From positions 62,001-126,000 of the forward strand of contig JAGALQ010000020.1 of NCBI GenBank assembly GCA_017625095.1: DNA of 64,000 bases, written 5' to 3'. The notes under the pieces were generated by a model that had not been told where the DNA came from, did no database searches, and saw only the letters and a program-made list of their open reading frames with translations. The position numbers were made by a program, and so were the translations under genes. The DNA comes from Clostridia bacterium. GTDB lineage: Bacteria; Bacillota; Clostridia; Oscillospirales; Acutalibacteraceae. Position 1 is the stretch's first letter; each line of letters opens with the position of its first letter. This document shows positions 41,202-49,492 of the stretch, piece after piece.

Positions 41202-42062
41202 TCACATTTTATCTTTTTCAAGCTGGGCTTTCAGTTCATCAAGTGAGTTGAATTTCATTTCACCGCGCTTATAACTGAGAAGTCTTACCTCAATCTCTCT
41301 GCCATAGAGGTCGCCGCAGTAGCCGATGATGTGCGTTTCACTGCGCTGCTCATCATTTTCAAACGAGGGACGTATGCCGATATTCGTAACCGAGCGGTAC
41401 CACACACCGTCTACGCAGGTGCGTGAAGAATAAACACCGTATTTCGGCACGATGAATCCGTCCGGAAAGAGCTGATTGAGCGTGGGGCAGCCAAGCTCTC
41501 TGCCTAAATGATCACCGTGAACAACAGTGAGCGTGTATCCGAACTCTCTGCCGAGCATTGAGTTTGCCAGCTCGATATCGCCGCTTTCAATTGCCGCACG
41601 GATACGTGTTGAGCTTACAGTTTCACCGCCAATGCTGACAGCAGGTATAACGTTAAGCCCTATGCCCGTAATCTCGCACAGCCAGCCGAGCAGATTGCTG
41701 TCGCCCTCACCGTCTTTGCCGAAGCGGTAATTGAAGCCGCAGCAGAGCATACCTGCATTCAGTTCGCCTGCCAGAATTTTTACAAAAAACTCCTGCGGCG
41801 AGTAGTCTTTAATTTTTCTGAAATCTGTTCTGACGACTTCAACGCCCATATCGGCAAATAATTTTTCCTTATCTGCCTGCGTTATAAGCTCAGGTGCCTC
41901 ACGTCCGTCAATGACGTAAGCTGGCAAAGGCTCAAGCAGCAGCACCGCAGGTGTCATATCCCACTCGCGTGCCGCCTGCACGGCAGAATCCAAAACCGCT
42001 GTATGGCCCAAATGAATGCCGTCAAAATTACCGAGAGCTATTGCTCTTTTTTTATTTTCCAT
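41202..42062 (-). CDS. ribF: bifunctional riboflavin kinase/FAD synthetase
   Basis: 286 residues. RibF makes FMN from riboflavin and then FAD. The FAD synthetase half has ALGNFDGIHLGHTAVL (HxGH nucleotidyltransferase motif) and SSTRIRAAI. The flavokinase half has LGRELGCPTLN and YGVYSSRT, with the NIGIRPSF segment and the catalytic Glu in ETHIIGYCGDLYG. It ends the long rimP-to-ribF operon, 12 bases after truB, as in many Firmicutes. The N-terminus is a little shorter than usual, starting right at the first strand. Confidence 0.95.
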   Translation of the reverse strand: MENKKRAIALGNFDGIHLGHTAVLDSAVQAAREWDMTPAVLLLEPLPAYVIDGREAPELITQADKEKLFADMGVEVVRTDFRKIKDYSPQEFFVKILAGELNAGMLCCGFNYRFGKDGEGDSNLLGWLCEITGIGLNVIPAVSIGGETVSSTRIRAAIESGDIELANSMLGREFGYTLTVVHGDHLGRELGCPTLNQLFPDGFIVPKYGVYSSRTCVDGVWYRSVTNIGIRPSFENDEQRSETHIIGYCGDLYGREIEVRLLSYKRGEMKFNSLDELKAQLEKDKM

Positions 42063-42074
42063 ATTCTTTACCTT

Positions 42075-42938
42075 TTAGGTTTCTGAATAGATACGCTTGA
42101 TTTTAAGCTGTTGAGAATCAGCCTCACCGAGCCCGAGAAACTTATTTTCGGGTGAATAAACCTTGCAGATACCGTCCTCAAGCGGTGAGTGAATGCGGCA
42201 TCTGTCAAGTGCGCCGCCGTTTGAAAAACGCTGTGCCTGAGCCGCCGTTACGGTAACACACGGATAATCAAGCAGCGTATCAAGCGCAACCACGTCCATA
42301 TCACTTATCTGCCCGAGTGTTTTGCATTTTACAATATCAATGCCGTGTGCCTCAACCCTGCGAAGAGCGGTCAGCACAGCACCGCAGCCGAGCTTTTCGC
42401 CGATATCGGAGCTGAGCGAGCGCACGTAAGTGCCTGCAGAGCAGCTGACACGAAACGAAAACTCCTGCTTGGATTCATCCGCACCCGTCAATTCAAGCGA
42501 ATAGATATTCACCTTGCGGCTTTCACGCTCAATCTCAATGCCCTCACGCGCAAGCTCATAGAGCTTTTTGCCGTCCTTTTTTATGGCGGAATACATCGGC
42601 GGCACCTGGTCGATTTCACCGAGGAAAGAGAGCATTGCCGATTCAAAATCCGATGTTTTAAAGCTTGTTTCGGTCTGACTCAGTACTTCACCCTCAATGT
42701 CGAGAGTATCAGTTGTGATACCGAGGCGCACCGTTGCCTCATAAGCCTTGTCGTGCGTGTGAAGAAAATCAATAAACCTCGTTGCACCGCCGAGCATAAC
42801 AACAAGCACACCTGTTGCCATAGGGTCGAGAGTGCCCGTGTGGCCGGATTTTTTCGCACCGAGAACGCGTTTAACTCTGTTTGCCGCAACGAATGACGTC
42901 ATACCCTGCGGCTTATCAAGAAAAACAACACCTGTCAT
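42075..42938 (-). CDS. truB: tRNA pseudouridine(55) synthase
   Basis: 287 residues. TruB isomerises U55 in the T-loop of tRNAs. LDKPQGMTSF and GHTGTLDPMATGVL hold the catalytic aspartate (D of TLDP). The YSAIKKDGKKLYELAR(EG) segment and CSAGTYVRSLSSDIG are the other family motifs. A short PUA-like tail ends the protein. The start overlaps the nrnA stop by 4 bases (ATGA). Confidence 0.97.
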   Translation of the reverse strand: MTGVVFLDKPQGMTSFVAANRVKRVLGAKKSGHTGTLDPMATGVLVVMLGGATRFIDFLHTHDKAYEATVRLGITTDTLDIEGEVLSQTETSFKTSDFESAMLSFLGEIDQVPPMYSAIKKDGKKLYELAREGIEIERESRKVNIYSLELTGADESKQEFSFRVSCSAGTYVRSLSSDIGEKLGCGAVLTALRRVEAHGIDIVKCKTLGQISDMDVVALDTLLDYPCVTVTAAQAQRFSNGGALDRCRIHSPLEDGICKVYSPENKFLGLGEADSQQLKIKRIYSET

Positions 42939-43876
42939 ATAAATTCACCGATTGTGTCGAGAAGCAGTTTGGTAGCTTCCTCCCTTGTGCCGGGAAGCTG
43001 ACAGCCTGCAGCGTTGGGGTGACCGCCGCCGCCGAGCCTTGCACAGATTGCACTTGCATCAACGGGGTTGTGTGTGCGCACGGAAGCCTTATATGTGCCG
43101 TCACGTCTTTCACGCATTGTAACACCGACAAGCACACCCTCAATCTGGCGGGAAATTGCGGCAATTCCGTCACACTCGTTTTCATCCGAGCCGCTTTCGG
43201 CAAACATATCACGCGTGATTGTGATAAGCGCACATCTGCCGTCATAGAAAAACTGCATACCGTCAAGAGCAAGCCGCTCAAGTGTTGCATAGGTTCTCGT
43301 TTTTGTTTCAAACATCTTAACATTAATTGCCGCTGCATCTGCGCCGTATTCCATCAGCTTTGCCGCAACGCGATGTGTTGCAGGTGTAACGTTTGCATAG
43401 CGGAAACAGCCCGTGTCGGTCGAAATACCCGTGTATAAACAGTCCGCCATCTGCGGTGTTATACGGACACCGAGCAGCTCAACAAGCTCATATATAATCT
43501 GAGCTGCAGCTGCGGCAGAGGAATCAACATAGTTAAGCTTTGCAAAAAGTCTGTTTGAGCCGTGATGATCAAGGCTCAGGTCAACCTTTGTTTCGTATAT
43601 CTCTTTCACGCTGTTACCCATAAGCGTAACGTCGGCAATATCAACGGCAACAACGGTCTGCTCCTCAAATTCCTGCGGTTCAATTTCAAGATAGCGGAAT
43701 TTAGGCGGAATCTCCTCGTTGTTGATAACGTTTGCCTTTTTGCCCAGCGCACGCAGCGCCAGACAAAGACCGATACCCGAACCGAGAGTATCTCCGTCCG
43801 GGTGAGCGTGGGTAATGATTGTGAAATTATCTTTTTCTTTCAAGAAAGAAGCTGCACTGCCAAGATCAATAAGCAT
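42935..43876 (-). CDS. nrnA: DHH-family bifunctional oligoribonuclease/PAP phosphatase
   Basis: 313 residues. NrnA degrades nanoRNAs and 3'-phosphoadenosine 5'-phosphate. DHH-type motifs are visible: THAHPDGDT, VDIADV, LDHHGSN with the name-giving DHH, and a DHHA1 domain with GGGHPNAAG near the C-terminus. It lies between rbfA and truB, the usual Firmicute position. AGGAGGGAAG precedes the ATG. Confidence 0.95.
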   Translation of the reverse strand: MLIDLGSAASFLKEKDNFTIITHAHPDGDTLGSGIGLCLALRALGKKANVINNEEIPPKFRYLEIEPQEFEEQTVVAVDIADVTLMGNSVKEIYETKVDLSLDHHGSNRLFAKLNYVDSSAAAAAQIIYELVELLGVRITPQMADCLYTGISTDTGCFRYANVTPATHRVAAKLMEYGADAAAINVKMFETKTRTYATLERLALDGMQFFYDGRCALITITRDMFAESGSDENECDGIAAISRQIEGVLVGVTMRERRDGTYKASVRTHNPVDASAICARLGGGGHPNAAGCQLPGTREEATKLLLDTIGEFI

Positions 43877-43914
43877 TGCTCTTCCCTCCTTTTTAAAATT
43901 AACAATGAATCGGT

Positions 43915-44262
43915 TTACTGATTCAGATCGTTTAACATCTTTGCTATGCTCATACCGTGCTCGATGGAATCATCTGCGATGAAGCGAAGCTCGGGCGTTT
44001 TGCGCAGGCGGAGCCTCTGACCGACCTCACGGCGGATATAGCCTGCGGCATTCTTAAGACCTGCCACAGCCTCTTTTGCAGCCTCAATACCCTCCATTGC
44101 GCTGATATAAGCCTTTGCATAGGAAAGGTCACCCGAAACCTCAACACGGATAACCGTAAGGAGTTTGCCCTGAACACGGGGGTCCTTTATCTCGTCGCGG
44201 ATGATGGCGATTATTTCACGCTTGATATCCTCCGCAACTCTGTCTGATTTATATCCTGCCAT
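43915..44262 (-). CDS. rbfA: 30S ribosome-binding factor A
   Basis: About 115 residues. RbfA helps mature the 5' end of 16S rRNA and binds the 30S subunit. The KH-like fold signatures are DRVAEDIKREIIAIIRDEIKDPRV, VEVSGDLSYAKAYIS and LRKTPELRFIADDSIEHG. The start is not sharply fixed: ATG 44262 matches family length, while an in-frame TTG at 44277 adds five residues; neither has a clear Shine-Dalgarno site. It follows infB with a gap of about 60 bases. Confidence 0.95.
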   Translation of the reverse strand: MAGYKSDRVAEDIKREIIAIIRDEIKDPRVQGKLLTVIRVEVSGDLSYAKAYISAMEGIEAAKEAVAGLKNAAGYIRREVGQRLRLRKTPELRFIADDSIEHGMSIAKMLNDLNQ

Positions 44263-44324
44263 ATTACTTTTCAGCAAAGGCTGACGAAAAACACCGTCAG
44301 CCCCTGCGTTTACCTTTCAATTAA

Positions 44325-46709
44325 TTAGTCGCGGTATTCCTCGATGATGAATGATTCGAAGATATCGCCGAGCTTGATATCGTTGAACTTATTGAGAACG
44401 ATACCGCACTCATAGCCCTGAACAACTTCCTTTACATCGTCCTTGAAACGCTTGAGTGAGCCCATCTCATCCTCGGTGATAACGATACCGTCACGGACAA
44501 CACGGATTTTGGAGTTACGTGTTACCTTACCGTCAAGGACATAACAGCCTGCAACGTTACCGACAGAGGAAATGTTGATGATGTTACGTACCTCGATACG
44601 GCCCTGTACAACCTCACGTGTCTTGGGAGCGAGCATACCCTTGATAGCTGCCTCAATCTCCTCAATACAGTCGTAGATGATTCTGTACATTCTCATATCG
44701 ACACCGTCACGCTCTGCATTTACCTGAGCTGCAGGATCGGGACGGACATTGAAGCCGACGATGATTGCGTTTGAAGCGTTTGCGAGCATAACGTCGCTCT
44801 CACTGACGGCACCGACACCGCTGTGGATAACGCGTACGCGTACCTCATCGTTTGAGAGCTTCTCAAGGTTCTGCTTGACAGCTTCTGCCGAGCCCTGAAC
44901 GTCCGCCTTGACAACAACGTTGAGGTCCTTGACCTCGCCTGCCTGAAGTGAAGAGAAGAGGTTATCGAGTGTGACCTTCTGGATGGAGTTGAACTGCTCA
45001 TCCTTAAGCTTCTGCTTACGCTGCTCAACAAGCTCTCTTGCAAGACGCTCGTCAGATACTGCGTCGAAAACGTCACCTGCCTGAGGTGCTTCGTCAAGAC
45101 CCATTATCTCAACAGGGCAGGACGGACCTGCTTCCTTGACGTTTTTGCCGTGCTCGTCAATCATTGCACGTACACGGCCGACAGATGTGCCGGCAACAAT
45201 GATGTCACCTGCGTGAAGTGTACCGTTCTGAACAAGGAGTGTTGCAATCGGGCCGCGACCCTTGTCGAGTCTTGCCTCGATAACGCTGCCCTTTGCAGCT
45301 CTGTTCGGGTTAGCCTTGAGCTCCATCATCTCTGCAACGAGAAGGATTGACTCAAGAAGGCTGTCGATACCCATTTTTGTGTGAGCCGAAACGGGTACAC
45401 AGATTGTGTCGCCGCCCCACTCTTCGGGAATGAGCTCGTGCTCTGTGAGCTGCTGCTTGATTTTTTCGGGGTTGACATCGGGCTTATCCATCTTGTTGAT
45501 TGCAACAATAATCTGAACGCCTGCTGCCTTTGCGTGGTTGATAGCCTCGATTGTCTGCGGCATAATACCGTCATCAGCGGCAACAACGAGAACGGCAATA
45601 TCAGTTGCCTGTGCGCCACGTGCACGCATTGATGTGAAAGCTGCGTGACCGGGTGTATCAAGGAATGTGATAAGCTCGCCGTTTGCCTTGACTCTGTAAG
45701 CACCGATGTGCTGTGTGATACCGCCTGCCTCTGTTGAAGTAACGGAAGTGTGGCGGATAGCATCGAGAAGTGAAGTCTTACCGTGGTCAACGTGACCCAT
45801 AACAACAACAACGGGATTTCTCGGCTCAAGGTTTGTGTCATCGTCCTCTGTTGCGTCGATGATTCTGTCCTCAATTGTGACGACAACCTCTTTCTGAACC
45901 TTTGCACCAAGCTCGGTTGCAACGATTTCAGCTGTGTCATAGTCGAGCATATCGTTGATTGTTGCCATCTGGCCGAGTACGAAAAGCTTTTTGATAACCT
46001 CTGCTGCGGTCATCTTGAGCTTGAGAGCAAGGTCGCCGACTGAGATTTCCTCGGGAAGAACAACTGTGATCTTCTTGTTTGCGCGCTCTGTCTCAATTCT
46101 CTTGATTCTCTCCTGCTCGGTTTCACGGCGGTGAGTTCTTGTGCCCTGCTTGCGGTACTGCTTGGATTTCTGGTTGAGCTTCTGCTTGCGCACTGCAGAA
46201 TCCTGAATACCCTGGGACTTGTTTACGGGCACGATGTTCTCATAGTGCTCGTTGTATTTTTCAAGCTGAACGTTGTCAGCTCTTGTGTCGATTGTTCTCT
46301 TTTCGCCCTTTGTTCTTGCCTGAAGGGGACCTGAACGGTCCTTCTCCTTCTTCTTGGGCGGCTCAGGCTGCTTTGCTGCGGGAGCTGCAGGCTTGCCGTC
46401 CTGCTTCTTGTCTGCAGGCTTTGCGGGAGCTTTTTTGTCCTCTGCCTTTGCAGGCTTTGCCTCAGCCTTGGGAGCTTCCTTCTTGGGCTCGGGCTTTGCC
46501 TCAGCAGCTGTTGCAAAATACTCATCAAAGCTCTTTACGGCAGACTGCTGTGTAAAGGTTTCAAAGATAACGTCAAGCTCTTTATCCTCAAGGGCTGTCA
46601 TATGGTTTTTTGTGCCGTCAAAGTACTGTGTAAGCAGCTCGAGTACGACTTTGCTGGGCTTGCCGAAGTCCTTACCGACTTCGTGAATTCTGTATTTGAT
46701 TGCTGCCAT
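44325..46709 (-). CDS. infB: translation initiation factor IF-2
   Basis: 794 residues. IF-2 is the GTPase that places initiator tRNA on the 30S subunit. A short N-terminal IF2_N-like domain (about 1-55) is followed by an Ala/Lys/Pro-rich linker (about 70-200), a second IF2_N domain, and the G domain with [18 protein letters not shown] and NKMD. Domains II to IV end in [11 protein letters not shown]. The linker composition (many AKPAEPKK units) is typical of flexible IF-2 N-termini. AAGGAGG lies well placed before the ATG. It follows rnpM by 12 bases. Confidence 0.97.
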   Translation of the reverse strand: MAAIKYRIHEVGKDFGKPSKVVLELLTQYFDGTKNHMTALEDKELDVIFETFTQQSAVKSFDEYFATAAEAKPEPKKEAPKAEAKPAKAEDKKAPAKPADKKQDGKPAAPAAKQPEPPKKKEKDRSGPLQARTKGEKRTIDTRADNVQLEKYNEHYENIVPVNKSQGIQDSAVRKQKLNQKSKQYRKQGTRTHRRETEQERIKRIETERANKKITVVLPEEISVGDLALKLKMTAAEVIKKLFVLGQMATINDMLDYDTAEIVATELGAKVQKEVVVTIEDRIIDATEDDDTNLEPRNPVVVVMGHVDHGKTSLLDAIRHTSVTSTEAGGITQHIGAYRVKANGELITFLDTPGHAAFTSMRARGAQATDIAVLVVAADDGIMPQTIEAINHAKAAGVQIIVAINKMDKPDVNPEKIKQQLTEHELIPEEWGGDTICVPVSAHTKMGIDSLLESILLVAEMMELKANPNRAAKGSVIEARLDKGRGPIATLLVQNGTLHAGDIIVAGTSVGRVRAMIDEHGKNVKEAGPSCPVEIMGLDEAPQAGDVFDAVSDERLARELVEQRKQKLKDEQFNSIQKVTLDNLFSSLQAGEVKDLNVVVKADVQGSAEAVKQNLEKLSNDEVRVRVIHSGVGAVSESDVMLANASNAIIVGFNVRPDPAAQVNAERDGVDMRMYRIIYDCIEEIEAAIKGMLAPKTREVVQGRIEVRNIINISSVGNVAGCYVLDGKVTRNSKIRVVRDGIVITEDEMGSLKRFKDDVKEVVQGYECGIVLNKFNDIKLGDIFESFIIEEYRD

Positions 46710-46721
46710 ATATTATCCTCC

Positions 46722-46994
46722 TTAATCCTGCTCATCAAACTGTGCGAGCAGATTGTCATAGACGTGCTGTTCAACAGCACAGCCGAACGCTCTTTCAAAG
46801 CGCTTGGCTTTTATTGCGGCGGTCAGACATTTTCTGTCACGGCAGATATAAGCGCCTCTGCCGTTTTTCTTGCCCGTAAGGTCGAGTGAAACATCACCCT
46901 CGGGCGAACGCACCGCACGGATAAGCTCCTGCTTGGGCTTCATTTCGCCGCAACCGAGACATTTGCGCATCGGTATTTTTTTAGGTTTATTCAT
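46722..46994 (-). CDS. rnpM: RNase P modulator RnpM (YlxR, DUF448)
   Basis: 90 residues. The family signature is PMRKCLGCGEMKPKQELIR with a CxxC, followed by GRGAYICRDRKCLTAA. B. subtilis YlxR binds RNase P RNA and modulates its activity, and it is encoded between nusA and infB, as here. The usual next gene, ylxQ (L7Ae-like), is missing: infB starts 12 bases later. The RNase P RNA gene is itself in this window at 52088, which may be chance. Confidence 0.93.
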   Translation of the reverse strand: MNKPKKIPMRKCLGCGEMKPKQELIRAVRSPEGDVSLDLTGKKNGRGAYICRDRKCLTAAIKAKRFERAFGCAVEQHVYDNLLAQFDEQD

Positions 46995-47015
46995 AACGTC
47001 ACCGCCGTAATTATG

Positions 47016-48074
47016 TTATTCCTGAATCTCGAAAAATCCGCTTTCGGGATTGATATCAATCTTCCAGCCTGTGAGCTTGGCGGCAAGACGTGCGTTCTGA
47101 CCCTTGTTGCCGATAGCGAGTGAAAGCTGATTATCCGGAACAACTACTCTGCAGGAATTCGGAGCATCCTCAAGAACCTCAACGCTGATAACGTCAGCGG
47201 GAGCAAGTGAAGCTGCAATGAACTGTGCGGGATCTTCGCTGTATTTTACAATGTCTATCTTTTCGCCGCCGAGAAGGTCAACAACCTTGCCGACACGGGC
47301 ACCTCTTGCACCGATGCAGGAGCCGACAGCGTCAACGTTTTCGTCTGCGCTGAATACGGCAACCTTTGTGCGTGAGCCTGCCTCACGGGAGATAGCCTGG
47401 ATTTTGACTGTGCCGTCGAGGATTTCGGGAACCTCTTCCTCAAACAGTCTGCGGACAAGACCGGGATGTGTGCGTGAAATCATAGCTTTGACGCCGCTCT
47501 TTTCACCCTCACGGATATCAACAACGTAAACCTTGATAAGGTCGCCGACCTTAAGCTCCTCACCGGGAACCTGCTCTGTCTTGAGAAGGATAGATTCGCC
47601 CTTGCCCATTTCAACGGTTGCGTTGCCGGATTCGGCATCAATGCTGATAACCTTTACTGTTACAAGCTCGTTATGCTTGCTCTGGAACTCCTGCTTGAGC
47701 TGGCTGCGCTCAGCCTCGCGAATGCCCTGGCGGATAACGTTCTTGACTGTGCTTGCAGCAATTCTGCTGAAGCTCTTTGTCTCAAGCGGAATCTCAACGA
47801 TGTCACCGGGCATTGCGCCTGCCTTGTAACGCTCAGCCTCTTCGGGGAGAAGGTCTGTTACGGGGTCTGTGATTTCGGAAACTACGTTCTTGCGAAGGTA
47901 AACAGCCATTTCGCCGTTTGCAAAGTCGATTTCGCAGTAGCCGATATCTCTGTTGTATTCACCCTTGATTGCAGAGACAATAGCTGCCTGGATTCTCTCG
48001 CAGAGGATTTCTGCGGGGATTCCTTTTTCTTTCTCGAGAAGCTTAACGGCTGCAAAAAATTCTTTTGTGTCCAT
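47016..48074 (-). CDS. nusA: transcription termination/antitermination factor NusA
   Basis: 352 residues, the compact Firmicute form without C-terminal repeats. An N-terminal RNA polymerase-binding domain is followed by S1 (GDIVEIPLETK and the KVGDLIKVYVVD region) and two KH domains (RTHPGLVRRLFEEEVPEI, VGSCIGARGARV, and NQLSLAIGNKGQNARLAAKLTGWKI in parts). It binds nascent RNA and stimulates pausing and intrinsic termination. It lies 21 bases after rimP and 21 bases before rnpM. Confidence 0.97.
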   Translation of the reverse strand: MDTKEFFAAVKLLEKEKGIPAEILCERIQAAIVSAIKGEYNRDIGYCEIDFANGEMAVYLRKNVVSEITDPVTDLLPEEAERYKAGAMPGDIVEIPLETKSFSRIAASTVKNVIRQGIREAERSQLKQEFQSKHNELVTVKVISIDAESGNATVEMGKGESILLKTEQVPGEELKVGDLIKVYVVDIREGEKSGVKAMISRTHPGLVRRLFEEEVPEILDGTVKIQAISREAGSRTKVAVFSADENVDAVGSCIGARGARVGKVVDLLGGEKIDIVKYSEDPAQFIAASLAPADVISVEVLEDAPNSCRVVVPDNQLSLAIGNKGQNARLAAKLTGWKIDINPESGFFEIQE

Positions 48075-48095
48075 TTTGATATATCAATCCTTTCG

Positions 48096-48581
48096 TTAAA
48101 TTGCGTCAGTATCGTCAAGGCGTACCCATGAGGCTTCCTTGCGTTCAATTACAAGCGTGCGCTCGCCGTCGAGTGTAACGGTGAAGCTGCCCGCATCGTG
48201 GCTGTCAAGCTTGCCGCGCAGCTCACGCTCTCCCGTTTCGAGGGGACGGATGAGCCTTACGACAACGGATGCACCGATATATGCATCAAAGTGAGCGGGA
48301 CGTGTGAGTTCACGGTCTGTGCCCGGTGAGCTAACCTCAAGACAGTAGCTGCGGTCAATGGGGTCCGCCTCATCAAGCGGTTTGTCAAGCGCATGGCTCA
48401 TTGCGACACAGTCGTCAATGCCGACGCCGCCTTCCTTATCAATAAAAATGCGGAGGTACCAGTTTGCACCCTCTTTTACAAAGCGCACATCCCAGAGCAT
48501 AAGCCCGAGCTGCTGCGCAATCGGCTCAGCGATTGCGGTTACAGCGGCAACCGTATTGCCACCCTTACCTTTACCTGCCAT
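48096..48581 (-). CDS. rimP: ribosome maturation factor RimP
   Basis: 161 residues from the preferred ATG at 48581, with AGGAG 8 bases upstream. The frame is open to 48641, but those codons cover the leader hairpin. RimP assists 30S subunit assembly. Key segments are LMLWDVRFVKEGANWYLRIFID, DDCVAMSHAL and YCLEVSSPGTDRELT, followed by a C-terminal SH3-like domain. It heads the nusA-infB operon. Confidence 0.94.
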   Translation of the reverse strand: MAGKGKGGNTVAAVTAIAEPIAQQLGLMLWDVRFVKEGANWYLRIFIDKEGGVGIDDCVAMSHALDKPLDEADPIDRSYCLEVSSPGTDRELTRPAHFDAYIGASVVVRLIRPLETGERELRGKLDSHDAGSFTVTLDGERTLVIERKEASWVRLDDTDAI

Positions 48582-48621
48582 ATCCTCGCTCCTTACATAA
48601 GAATTTTCATAAGAATAAACA

Positions 48622-48646
48622 AAAGAGCGGGCAGAGCCCACTCTTT
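48622..48646 (-). terminator. hairpin upstream of rimP, terminator or attenuator
   Basis: On the minus strand AAAGAGTGGGC pairs with GCCCGCTCTTT around TCT, followed by TGTTT. It lies 41 bases before the rimP start. It could end transcription from the VTT-domain gene or, given a promoter at 48700, act as an attenuator within the rimP leader. Confidence 0.6.
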
Positions 48647-48671
48647 ACAGTCAAATCATTCGTACATACAT

Positions 48672-48700
48672 AGTTTAACACAAGAAAATAAAAATAGCAA
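48672..48700 (-). promoter_or_regulatory. putative promoter of the rimP-nusA-infB operon
   Basis: TTGCTA (48700-48695), a 17-base spacer and TAAACT (48677-48672) on the minus strand, upstream of the leader hairpin. Confidence 0.5.
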
Positions 48701-48760
48701 TAGTATTTTTAATATAAAAAAGAGAAAAAACCGCACTTTTCATAGGAAAATAGCCGAAAA

Positions 48761-49432
48761 TCACGCTTTTTTACGCTTGATAAGCCAGCGCACAACAAAA
48801 ACAACCGCAACCACGGGAATTGCCGCAAGCACAGCCTTGAACAGCAAATCCTTTGGAAGAAATCTGTTTGCACCCTCACCGAGAAGCGTGAAGAGAATTA
48901 CACGCGGAGCAATACCGATAACCGACAGAATCAGATAACGGAAAAACGGTAGCTTCATCGAGCCGAACAAAAGGCTTGAAAAATCGATAGGCAACGCAAC
49001 CAGACGGGCGACAAAAACGGTTGAAAACTTGCTCTTGTCTTTCATACCGAGCACCTTATCGCCGCCCTTGACCTTACCGAGAAGTTTTGCCACATAGTCG
49101 CCGCCGAGTGCTCTGCCGAGCCAGTATGTGACCGTAACCTCAAGCGCAATTCCCAGAAGGCTGATAAACAGTGCCGTGCCCGTATCAAAAGCCATACCGA
49201 CGGAAACGTAAATCAGCATCGCAGGGATTATAAACGTGAAGCCCTTAAGACCGAAAATCGAAACGGCAATCGCAACTGCGCCGATTTTATTCGGAGCCGC
49301 ATCGACAATTGAGCGCACGTCAATATTGACAAGTTTATCATAATTGAGTGCAACCGCGGCAAAAATTGCAACAAGCAGAGCCAGCCTCAGCAGCAGCGGA
49401 ACAAGCTCTTTTTTAACAGAGTTTTTATCCAT
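48761..49432 (-). CDS. TVP38/TMEM64-family membrane protein (VTT domain)
   Basis: 223 residues with about five hydrophobic segments. The VTT/DedA-like core shows GFTFIIPAMLIYVSVGMAF, then LLGIALEVTVTYWLGRALGGDYV, and R-containing FVARLVALPIDFSSLLFGSMKLPFFRYLILS, split here by the re-entrant loops typical of the family. Bacterial VTT/DedA proteins include lipid (undecaprenyl phosphate or phosphatidylethanolamine) flippases. The C-terminal helix ends in RWLIKRKK. The gene is separated from the P-type ATPase upstream by 60 bases. Confidence 0.85.
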   Translation of the reverse strand: MDKNSVKKELVPLLLRLALLVAIFAAVALNYDKLVNIDVRSIVDAAPNKIGAVAIAVSIFGLKGFTFIIPAMLIYVSVGMAFDTGTALFISLLGIALEVTVTYWLGRALGGDYVAKLLGKVKGGDKVLGMKDKSKFSTVFVARLVALPIDFSSLLFGSMKLPFFRYLILSVIGIAPRVILFTLLGEGANRFLPKDLLFKAVLAAIPVVAVVFVVRWLIKRKKA

Positions 49433-49492
49433 AAAGTTTTACCTTTTCCCTCATATTTCACCGACAAGTATATATTCACTTCCTGCGTTTTG

